The notes below the pieces were generated by a model. The model was not told the origin of the DNA. It saw nothing but the letters and a program-made list of their open reading frames with translations, and ran no database searches. From Desulfovibrio sp. (GTDB lineage Bacteria; Desulfobacterota; Desulfovibrionia; Desulfovibrionales; Desulfovibrionaceae): 32,560 nt of DNA. Shown piece by piece: positions 23,769 to 31,900 of the stretch. The DNA is taken from NCBI GenBank assembly GCA_009773975.1, contig VSMX01000003.1:1-32560 (forward strand). The letters are read 5' to 3'. Each line of letters starts with the position of its first letter. The first letter of the stretch is position 1. A program made the position numbers and the translations under genes.

Positions 23769-24638
23769 CTAGTCTCCAAAGATGAAGTTTTCAAGGGCAT
23801 TGCGCCCTTCTGGCGATGCCCCCTCCCTGAAGACGGGCAGGTTCCGGGACCAGGGCGCCGCCTTGCCGTATGCCGGGCGACAGGCAACGTCATTTTGGCG
23901 AAAGGCGCGAAAATCAGCGCTGGTTTCGCCACGACAGCGTTTTTCGACAAATGCGCGCGGACATTTGAGCAGACTTTGCCAAAGTTCCGGCGTCTGGCAG
24001 ATATCGGCTGGAGGTTTGCGGGCTGGGAGAATTTGCGCGGATTGAATTTGGGGCGGCGCGGGTTTGTGCAGGGGGGAATTTTGCGTTGCCGGGATATTGG
24101 CCGCCGCCGGGAGGCTGGCCGCAGGCGCCGGCAGGATCTTTTCAGCGGGAGCGGGATTTCTGGAACCGGATAATTTTAAAATTATACCGAAGGCCAGAAT
24201 GACTGCCAGGGTGAGAATAATCAGTTTCGCATACGCCTTTTTGCCGCTTCTGCCTTGTTTTGCTGCCCTGGCAGTGCATGGCAAATCCAGCCAGATTTGC
24301 GAGTTTGGCGCATTTGCAAGGGCCTTGTGGATATGCCGCGCAAGGGCCGGATCATCCGGGAAGTTTTTGTAAAAAGCAAAGGAAATGGGCACGATGTTGC
24401 GGCCAAAGATGTCCTTTGCCGGGCGGTAATCAAAAAATACGGTGTATTCTCCGTATTTTCTTGCTGCGGGCCGCGCGGTGGCCAGGGACTGGTAATCGGC
24501 CTTGATTTGCGATTCAAGTTTTTCAACGGGAAAAACTTGCGGCAGCCAGCGGGCATTCTCGCCGTTTTCCCAGAATTGATGACAAATGGGAATGCGCATG
24601 ATTATTTGAGAAAAACAAAAGTAATGCCACGGCAGCAT
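23769..24638 (-). CDS. Single-pass membrane protein of the GTPase operon
   Basis: About 289 residues from ATG 24638, which sits in TGATG with the GTPase stop; an overlapping GTG 24641 and ATG 24599 (MRIPICHQFWENGEN) are alternatives. The N-terminal ~135 residues are soluble, with a compact block (GEYTVFFDYRPAKDIFGRN). One TM helix follows (about 154-176, LIILTLAVILAFGIILKL). Then comes a Pro/Ala-rich linker and a C-terminal domain with several Cys (DICQTPELW, LLKCPRAF, KRCRGE, VACRP). It ends RNALENFIFGD. The topology suggests a cytoplasmic head linked to a periplasmic Cys-rich domain. No family is recognised; its place between a membrane GTPase and a secreted protein suggests an envelope-spanning complex. 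Confidence 0.75.
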   Translation of the reverse strand: MLPWHYFCFSQIIMRIPICHQFWENGENARWLPQVFPVEKLESQIKADYQSLATARPAARKYGEYTVFFDYRPAKDIFGRNIVPISFAFYKNFPDDPALARHIHKALANAPNSQIWLDLPCTARAAKQGRSGKKAYAKLIILTLAVILAFGIILKLSGSRNPAPAEKILPAPAASLPAAANIPATQNSPLHKPAPPQIQSAQILPARKPPADICQTPELWQSLLKCPRAFVEKRCRGETSADFRAFRQNDVACRPAYGKAAPWSRNLPVFREGASPEGRNALENFIFGD

Positions 24639-27319
24639 CACTCAAGCGGCTTGCGCCAGATGCCGGAGTTCAGGATATTGAAAAGATCGCTTGCGCCAAT
24701 GTCCAGCGGGCTTGCGCAGCCCAGATCCGAGCTGCCGAAATTTTCTTCCCTCAAGACAACTTCCCCGGATACTGGCCGGATGACAAGAGGGCCAAAATTG
24801 AGAAAATATGTCTTGCCGTTGTCTTCCTCATGTTCGGTCATGGCCGTGGTCTTGTAGGAGACTTCTTCCCCCATGCCGCCTGGAAAGCGGATGACAAGCT
24901 CGTTATTGCGGGTAAAGGCGCTGCCAAGTTTGCGGCCATGCAGGTCAAGGGTATTGCCTTCAGTCGCGGCAACTTCAAAATCCCTGATTTGCAGGCCGCT
25001 GGTCAGGATTTTGCGATAATTGTCCAGTCCTTGCGCGCGTTCGGCCAGCAATTGCCGCAAATCTTCCGGCCGCCGATAGCGAAAGAGATTGTCCCCAAGG
25101 CGCGTGGCCGCGGGAAAACGCATGGCTGCCTTGAGACGCTCTTCCATATCCTCAAGTTCGTTCTGGCTGGTAATCCTCTCGCTTATGCCAGTTATCGCTT
25201 CGCGGTCATGAATTTCCGCCTGTTTTTGCAGTTCGTTGGCAATGTTTTCGCGCTGGGCTTCGCTCAGGCCATAGCCGGAATTGTTAGCCGCCATTTCGCG
25301 CAACGGTCCAAGCTCGGCCTCGCCAAAATTTTCCACGGCGCGCGCAAGGCCAAGCAGCGCATGGTAAAAGCGTTCCCCCATGCCCAGGCGAATATCTTCC
25401 GCCATGTTTCTGGCTTCTTCCGAGGGATCATTTTGATGGGCATTGATGAATTCCTCGGCTTCCGCGATATTGTTTTGCCGGCGCAATCTTCTGTATTCGG
25501 CACGCAGGGCGTCAAGCCGGGCTTTTTCAGGGGATGTTTCTTCCGCTCTGGCAACTTCGATCGAGCGGTCGCGCAAGGCCTCGCGCAGGGCTGCCAATTC
25601 CCCGTCCCGGGGCAAATTTGCCAGCAGGGCTTCCGCGGCCCTGATATCTGCCGTGTTTTTGGCATTTTCAATGCGGCTGCGGGCCTCGCAAATTCTCTTG
25701 CTCCGGCTTTCCAGAAGTTCTATGTCATTGAGCAGGCCATGCGGGGCATTGAGGCCGGGCGCATTGGCTTCGGCCAGCAAAAGCCCGGCAGCCTGGGCCC
25801 TGGCGCAGGGGTCGCTGTTTTCGTGGGTTTCGGCAAGCCTTTTTTCAATATCGCTTGCCACATCCTTGACCAGGGCCGCGCGCCTTGCGGACGCTTCCCG
25901 CAGATTGCCGGAAAAAAGAGCGGAGGCAACGGGATTGGCCTCATAGCGGGTAATGAACTCCGCAAGGGCATGCCATTGACGCGCCGGCCCAAGGCCCGGA
26001 TTCATGGCCTCCGCATGGTTGCGGGCGAAAGCGGCATACCAGTAGCCGCAGTAGCCGCAGGCCGCGATGACAAGAACAAGCAGGGCAAACCATGCTTTTT
26101 TAAAATTTTTGCGCCTGTGTTCGCCTTTTTCGTGCCTGGCTTTCAATTTCAGGATATCGGCCCGCTGTTCGCGGTCAAGATCGGCAAAATACCTGCCTTC
26201 CGGCGCATTCTGCAGGATTTGCTCAAATTCGGCGCTGTCTTTGGCCGCGGCAAGTTTTTGGGCAAGATCCCGACTCGTGGCAGTCAGGCTGTGTTTTTTC
26301 AGGTCTTCGATGGCCGCCCTCTGGATGGAAGTATATTCGGCCCAGAAATCCTTTTCCGGCGATTCTTTCCAGATGCGGTCATATTCGGTAGCATTGGGCG
26401 CGCCGGCAAGCCTTGTGGCCAGGGCGGCATCGCAATGATCCAGGGCTTTTTGCAGGAGCGGGCCATAGTCAAAGGCCGGACAACGCCGCCAGAGGGCGCG
26501 CGTGCGCAGAAGCAGCCTGGCAAGCCCTGTCCAGTTGCCGGCGGTTTCCAGATCGCCAGCTTCCTTTTTGAGCGCGGAAAAGCACTTGTCGATAATGACG
26601 GCAATTGGCTCTTCCACCCTGTAGGGGTCAAGACCTTCCGGGCCTGGCTTGCCGTCTTGCGCGGGATGGCCGTAGGCCGAAATCGGCAAGATGACAATAT
26701 CCGAAAAATAGCTTTGCAGCTTTTTGTAAATATCCCGGTATATGCCAACCGATTCCACATGGGCGCGGGCCGCTTCGTCTTCTCCCGCGCTGCGGAAATA
26801 TGGCGACATATCCCACTTGTTCACCGCAATGACAAGCGGCCTCTCAATCCTGGCCGAATCGCCGTATTCCGCCCGCACAAAATCAATAAAGCTGCCGATC
26901 TCCACCCTGAGCTTTTCCATGGTGGCCGCGTCCCGGGAATCGGCCGGCATGAAAACCACAAAGCCATCGGCCTGCTTGATGAGCGCGCGCAGATCGCCGA
27001 TTTCCCGGGCTCCGGTTTCATATTCGCTCATGATTTCCGCAAAATGCCCGTCATAATCCGGTATGCGCAAATCCACATTATAGGAATTTTCGCCGATTTT
27101 GCCGCTGTAGCTGAAGAGCAGGCTTGTGAGTGTGGCCGCGGTTGCGGACGGCAGCTCGCCTTTGGAGAGTGCCTCCCAGTGCAGCTTGATGGCCCGAACC
27201 GATGCCGGATCGCCAATGCCAATGCCAGGCGAATTGGCCAGCGCGCTCAAAAAAACCGTCTTGCCGACGTTTTTGGGGCCTATCATAACCAGGGTAAGTT
27301 TGTAATCCTTTCCGGCCAT
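24638..27319 (-). CDS. Large transmembrane GTPase, TRAFAC-like, unknown system
   Basis: 893 residues. The N-terminal GTPase has Walker A G14-PKNV-GKT (14-21), G3 motif DYDG (88-91), G4 motif NKWD (167-170) and a G5-like ISAYG (213-217). Residues 312-340 and 364-392 are two copies of one repeat (both E-[YF]-x-x-I, then PE, then QRA-x-I). One TM helix lies at about 410-428, so the G domain is cytoplasmic. The 460-residue rest is long helical, probably coiled-coil and periplasmic, with a beta-rich end (near 800-893). The start is supported by AGGA six bases before ATG. It leads a three-gene operon. The substrate and partner are unknown; distant kinship to GTPases of conflict or envelope systems is speculation. 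Confidence 0.85.
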   Translation of the reverse strand: MAGKDYKLTLVMIGPKNVGKTVFLSALANSPGIGIGDPASVRAIKLHWEALSKGELPSATAATLTSLLFSYSGKIGENSYNVDLRIPDYDGHFAEIMSEYETGAREIGDLRALIKQADGFVVFMPADSRDAATMEKLRVEIGSFIDFVRAEYGDSARIERPLVIAVNKWDMSPYFRSAGEDEAARAHVESVGIYRDIYKKLQSYFSDIVILPISAYGHPAQDGKPGPEGLDPYRVEEPIAVIIDKCFSALKKEAGDLETAGNWTGLARLLLRTRALWRRCPAFDYGPLLQKALDHCDAALATRLAGAPNATEYDRIWKESPEKDFWAEYTSIQRAAIEDLKKHSLTATSRDLAQKLAAAKDSAEFEQILQNAPEGRYFADLDREQRADILKLKARHEKGEHRRKNFKKAWFALLVLVIAACGYCGYWYAAFARNHAEAMNPGLGPARQWHALAEFITRYEANPVASALFSGNLREASARRAALVKDVASDIEKRLAETHENSDPCARAQAAGLLLAEANAPGLNAPHGLLNDIELLESRSKRICEARSRIENAKNTADIRAAEALLANLPRDGELAALREALRDRSIEVARAEETSPEKARLDALRAEYRRLRRQNNIAEAEEFINAHQNDPSEEARNMAEDIRLGMGERFYHALLGLARAVENFGEAELGPLREMAANNSGYGLSEAQRENIANELQKQAEIHDREAITGISERITSQNELEDMEERLKAAMRFPAATRLGDNLFRYRRPEDLRQLLAERAQGLDNYRKILTSGLQIRDFEVAATEGNTLDLHGRKLGSAFTRNNELVIRFPGGMGEEVSYKTTAMTEHEEDNGKTYFLNFGPLVIRPVSGEVVLREENFGSSDLGCASPLDIGASDLFNILNSGIWRKPLE

Positions 27320-27360
27320 TTCTGTTCCTGCCGTGGCATTAAATTCAACAATTTGGGAAT

Positions 27361-27390
27361 TATTTAAGGTTCAAAAATACGAGTCGTCAA
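27361..27390 (-). promoter_or_regulatory. Sigma-70 promoter of the GTPase operon
   Basis: On the minus strand TTGACG (27390-27385), 18 bp, TAAATA (27366-27361), or TTAAAT with 17 bp. The leader to ATG 27319 would be about 35 bases and includes a Shine-Dalgarno sequence, unlike the leaderless promoters elsewhere in the window. Confidence 0.6.
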
Positions 27391-27423
27391 GCAAAAGTAT
27401 TTTTTATACCATCCTGCGAATAC

Positions 27424-27445
27424 AATGGAAAACAACATTTCCATT
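27424..27445 (+). promoter_or_regulatory. Hairpin in the DUF805 gene leader
   Basis: AATGGAAA and TTTCCATT form a perfect 8-bp stem round ACAACA. It ends ten bases before the GGAGGT of the DUF805 gene, so it could affect translation or mRNA stability. Confidence 0.4.
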
Positions 27446-27465
27446 AATCAAGTTGGAGGTGTTTC

Positions 27466-27846
27466 ATGCACGTTTGGCAGGCTATCTGGCAATGCATCTG
27501 GAAAAAATACGCCAGCGGCAAGGGACGGGCTTCGCGTGGGGAGTGGCTGGCCTATTGCGTCTTTTATCTCTGTTTTTGCGGCTTGTGGATTTGCGGGATT
27601 TTCTCGCTGATGTATTGGTGCGGCGATGTAAACCTGATTGATTTCACCCTTGGCTATGTGCCGTTTTTTCTGCTGCCGCCGCTTGTTGCGGTTACCGTGC
27701 GCCGCTTGCACGATATTTCCAAGACAGGCTGGCTCAGCTGGCTCTATCTTGTTCCCCTGATCAATATTTTGGCCCTGGGACTGCTTTTCATGCCCGGCAA
27801 GCCATATGCCAACCGTTTTGGGCCCGAACCTGTCGCAATAAATTGA
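27466..27846 (+). CDS. DUF805 inner-membrane protein
   Basis: 126 residues. Typical DUF805 features: an N-terminal amphipathic segment with KGRASRGEWL, three to four TM helices, the conserved VRRLHDISKTGW between them, and a C-terminal NRFGPEP. GGAGGT (27455-27460) precedes the ATG at ideal spacing. The family consists of small inner-membrane proteins without known function. It is transcribed divergently from the GTPase operon and is followed by its own intergenic gap, so it appears monocistronic. Confidence 0.92.
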   Translation: MHVWQAIWQCIWKKYASGKGRASRGEWLAYCVFYLCFCGLWICGIFSLMYWCGDVNLIDFTLGYVPFFLLPPLVAVTVRRLHDISKTGWLSWLYLVPLINILALGLLFMPGKPYANRFGPEPVAIN

Positions 27847-27909
27847 CTTTGCCGCCAATTACGCGCCAGGCGCGCCATATTTTGCCGGCTTGCCACAGGG
27901 GGGGAGTCT

Positions 27910-27938
27910 TTGTAAAATAGACATTCTTTTAATATAAT
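27910..27938 (+). promoter_or_regulatory. Strong sigma-70 promoter of the TPR gene
   Basis: TTGTAA (27910-27915), a 17-bp spacer and a perfect TATAAT (27933-27938). The predicted start near 27945 leaves a 25-base leader carrying GGAGGAAG (27959-27966). Confidence 0.75.
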
Positions 27939-27969
27939 CCAGAAAAATTCGGGAAACTGGAGGAAGTCA

Positions 27970-28890
27970 ATGAGCCGCCGCAAATCCGGAAAGCAATCCC
28001 GCGAATCCAGGCAATCCGGCAAAAATTCTGCCCAGCAAAAAGCGCAGGCCCTTGCCCCCCGGGGACAGAATGGCGTTATCCCGGAAGCCCAAGGCGCAAA
28101 TGATATCGAACTTGCGGCGGAAGGCCTGATAGCCGTGGCAGCCGGCGAAAAAGCTGCCGGCGGTGGGGAAATTCCCCGGCCCGGAGACAGCGTGGAGCCA
28201 AAATCGGAGCGCGCGGCAAAGCGCAGGGGCCGCGGCAAGGCGCAAAAAGCCGTCACTCCGGAAACTGGCCGCGGTATTGGGCCGGCCGTATTTTTGCCCT
28301 GTCTCTTTATGGCCCTGATTCTGGGCATTTACCTTGGGACGCTACTGCCGGATGTGTATTCCCTGTATCCCGGCAAGGTTCCATTGCCTGCGCAGACTGC
28401 CGAAACCGTTCCGCAGATGCCGCCGCAAATGCCCCCGCCTCCCATGCCGCAGCAGGCAAAGCCGGCGCAGAACAGCATTGACAGCAGCATAGCTGGCCTG
28501 GTTTCGCGCACCACGCTCAATCCGGGTGATGTCAATGCCTGGATTGAGCTTGGCAACAGGTATTTTGATACCCATCAGCCTGCGAAATCCATCGAGGCAT
28601 ACAAACGGGCCCTGGAACTCGAACCCCAAAATGCGGACGTTTTGACCGACCTCGGGATAATGTACAGGGAAGCGGGCGATTATGAGGCGGCCGTGCAATG
28701 TTTTCGCCAGGCGCGCCAGGTTGATCCGCGCCATGCCAATTCCATGTTCAACGAAGGCGTTGTGCTGCTCAACGATCTGAAGCGTCCGGGAGAAGCGCGC
28801 CAGGCCTGGCAGAGGCTTTTGGAGATCAACCCTGAAGCCCGTTCGCCAGATGGGAAAAGGGTGGCGGACATGGTCAGGCTTATCCGTTAA
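27970..28890 (+). CDS. TPR-repeat membrane protein
   Basis: 306 residues from ATG 27970, with GGAGGAAG just upstream. Residues 1-100 are a charged, Lys/Arg/Ala-rich cytoplasmic segment. A TM helix lies at about 103-126 (GPAVFLPCLFMALILGIYLG). A Pro/Met-rich linker (PQMPPQMPPPPMPQQ) then leads to three TPR motifs at about 186-290: AWIELGNRYFDTHQPAKSIE, VLTDLGIMYREAGDYEAAVQ and SMFNEGVVLLNDLKRPGEAR. TPRs bind partner proteins, here probably in the periplasm. It is co-directional with the large sensor gene 103 bp downstream; the intervening space is mostly a dispersed element, so co-transcription is possible. Partner unknown. Confidence 0.9.
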   Translation: MSRRKSGKQSRESRQSGKNSAQQKAQALAPRGQNGVIPEAQGANDIELAAEGLIAVAAGEKAAGGGEIPRPGDSVEPKSERAAKRRGRGKAQKAVTPETGRGIGPAVFLPCLFMALILGIYLGTLLPDVYSLYPGKVPLPAQTAETVPQMPPQMPPPPMPQQAKPAQNSIDSSIAGLVSRTTLNPGDVNAWIELGNRYFDTHQPAKSIEAYKRALELEPQNADVLTDLGIMYREAGDYEAAVQCFRQARQVDPRHANSMFNEGVVLLNDLKRPGEARQAWQRLLEINPEARSPDGKRVADMVRLIR

Positions 28891-28917
28891 ATATTATTGA
28901 ATATATAAATTTTCCTA

Positions 28918-28997
28918 AACCCCGCCCTTCTGCGCCGGGTACGGGCTTGTTCGGCCTGAGGGCCGAGGTTTAAAACCACAAAGGTATTTGCTGATGA
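28918..28997. repeat. Dispersed intergenic element, copy C (inverted)
   Basis: Its reverse complement matches copy B 17041-17120 at 64 of 80 positions without gaps, including the CGGCC-CTCA-GGCCG hairpin. The element ends over the start codon (28994-28996) of the large sensor gene and supplies its AAAGGT ribosome-binding-like sequence. It is the only copy oriented this way in the window. Confidence 0.85.
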
Positions 28998-31900
28998 CAA
29001 GGCCGGGGATGATGCCAAGATTCCGTTATATTGCCATTTTGCTGTTCATGGCTCTCGTTTTGCCGCAATTTGCGGGCGCAGTCCTCAATACCCAGCCCAT
29101 GCTGCAGGTTCAGGCAAAATTCGGCAGCATCCCACTCTTGCCCTATCTGGATTATTATCTGGATGAGAGCGGCTCAATGGATGTGGAGGAAATCGCCTCG
29201 CGCGAGCTTTCGGATTCCTTTTCGGCCTTTTCCATGGAAAAGCTGCCAGCGGCAACAGGCGTTCTCTGGCTGCGCTTCACCCTTGCGCCAGTCTCGCCGC
29301 CGGAGCGTTCGCCCGTGCTCCTCCTGGACATAGGCCCATGCGCGCCTGGAATCCCGACACTTTACGGGCCCGAAAAAAACGAGCTTTCCGGCGCTCTTGA
29401 ATGGCGCGAAACCTATCCCGGAAACCGCAACATCATGCTTCTGCCGGAAGCCGGCCAGGAGCCCGTGCCCTGCTATCTGCGCCTTGACGGCCTGCCGGGC
29501 CTGTGGTTTGGCCCCACCGTGCGCACGCCGCAGGATGCGGCCAGCAACTGGGGCAGCCTTGCCCTGTCCGGCGCGGTGCTAGCGCTTGGCGTGGTGATGT
29601 TTCTTTGCCTGCTGCGCGGCCTTTCGGAACGCGGCCAATGGCGCATCTGGACCGCGCTTTATGTTTTTTTCGCGTTACTCCAGGCTTTTGCGGGGCTGCC
29701 GTCGCAAATTGGCAATCCCGGTCTGCCGGGCCTTTGCGCCATTCTTTCGCCGGGCATTGCCCTGATGCTTTTGCCGCATGTGGGGCGGCATCTATTAAGA
29801 ACGCAGCAAAATTCCCGGGCCCTTGATATCCAGCTGCTGCTCCTTTCCCTGCCTGGCGCGGTCTGCGCCCTGGTGCCGCTTGTGCCCGGCTGGAACTGGC
29901 TGGATCGCTGGCTTGAGCTGTGGCCCCTGGCAATGCTCATTTTTGTGCCCACCGCTCTTGCTGCCTGGCTGATGGGTCTTGCCGGCTCACGCCGTTTTTT
30001 GCTGGCCTGCCTTTTGCCGCCGATCTTCACGGGCGCGGGCATCCTTGGCCTGTATTTCGGCATCCCATCGAATCTGCTTGCCAGCGCGCCGCTCTGGGGC
30101 GTGGCCCTGCGCGCGCTTTTGCTCGCAGCCACACGCGCCCCGCATTATGGCGGCGCCGCGCGGGAAAATACGGAAGAAGAAAAAAATGCCCCGAACGCGC
30201 CAAATGGAGAAATTATCAATCTTGAAACGCCGCTGGATGATGGGGGCCTGAAGCTCGAGCCAGACTGGCCCGAGCCAAAATGCCACGGCGACCTGATCTT
30301 GCCCAATCTGGGCCCCGCAAAGCGGCCGGATTCCGATGCAGCCGCGCTCGAGGACCCCAACTTGCGGTTGATTCCCGGCGAACACGCCCAGGAGGATTCC
30401 GGGCCTGCCGGCGCTCCTGCCCCGCTGGCAGGCCAGATTGACGAGAAAAGGGAGGAGGCCCTGCGCGCGCCGCTTGACGAGATCATGCGCGAAGGCGCGG
30501 CCCTTGATAATTGCGCCCTGCCGCCAGCGGCCCGCAAATTCGCGGAAAATATGCTCACAGCAGCCCACAGGATGGCCGAAATTATCAGCGGCGCGCCTAT
30601 TGTTCCAAACCAGGCGCCCAAACACTCGCTGGTCAATTTCAACCTGCAGCATCTTTTGCGCGATGCCCACGACGCGGTGGCTCCTGCCGCGGAAAATGCC
30701 GGCATAGGCCTTGGCTGGTATATGCCGCCGGCACTTCCCCAGCTTTACCGCGGGGTTTGCGGCAATCTTGGCGACATTTTGCGCCTGCTGCTCGAAAGCT
30801 CGGTTCGGGCCACAAATTCCGGCTCTGTGCATCTTTCCGTCCGCCATGTTCCCGAAAGCCCGGATCCGGGGCATATATTGTTCACAATTACCGATTCCGG
30901 CAGCGGCTTTCCGCCCTCCAAAAGATCCAGCGTGGCCCTGGACAGGGCCTGGGAGCTTGTCGGCGCCCATAACGGCCATATCAGCCTCGAATGTGGCGCG
31001 CAGGGCACAACAATCAGCTTCTCACTGCACTTTACGCCTCTTGAGGACGAGAAGGAGACAGGGCCGGCCCTGCCCCGCGTGGCTGTGCTCTGCGAAAATT
31101 CCGAAAGACGGCGCGAGATTGCGCGCATGCTTGCGCCGCTTGATCTGCGGATCAGCGAAAGCGCCGCGCCGGAAGAACTTTTGCGGCACCAGGATGAAGA
31201 TCCGGCCGGCGTGCTGATTGTTGCCGGCAGAATGGCCGCGCCTGCGGCCAGCGATATGCTGCGGGAATTTGTAGCCAGGGCCAGGGAAGCCGGTTTCGGC
31301 ACCTGCAAAATTCTCGCCGTCCATTCGGATAACAGCCAGGACAGGCTCCTGGCCGCAAGCGGTTTCACCCATGCCATTCCCGAACCTCTTGATACGGCCG
31401 AACTCCGCTCCACGGTTCTGGACCTGGTTGAATATGTTTCCGCCGATTATGCGCCTGTGGCAAAGGCCGGCAGCCCGCAAGCCAGGCCGGATAATATGGA
31501 GGACATTCAAAAAACGGTTGTGGACCTGGACTGGGAGGAAGATGAGCGACAGCCTGTTTTATCGGAAGAGCCGCGCGAAAGCCTCCCGGATTGGCTGGAA
31601 ACGGCCAGGCCCAGCGTGGATGAGGTCCCGGACAGGCCCATCTTGCCCGATGCAATCTGGCAGGAAGCCGACGAAGCGCCGGCAGCCGAACAGCCAATCT
31701 TTACAGAAGAGGAGTTTGAAAAGGTCTTTGCCCCGGAAGCCGGACAAAAAGAAAGACCAGCGCAGGACGTGGCGCCTGGCGCCGTTGATGCCGTGACAAC
31801 CGAAAGCGCGCCGCAAGCCCCTGTCGCAACAATTGTTGTGGAGCCGGAACCCGTGCCTGAAGGAAGGCCCGAGGAAAAATCCGCGGTTGAAGAAGAGCCG

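Noticed and set aside
24830..27367. An 845-codon open frame on the plus strand opposite the GTPase gene
   Set aside because: It is a mirror of the GTPase coding frame caused by codon bias. Its translation has no motifs, while the minus frame has all G motifs, a promoter and a ribosome-binding site.
27844..27866. GACTTTGCCGCCAAT resembling the right end of element B
   Set aside because: Only 13 of 15 bases match and no other part of the element is adjacent; too short to call.
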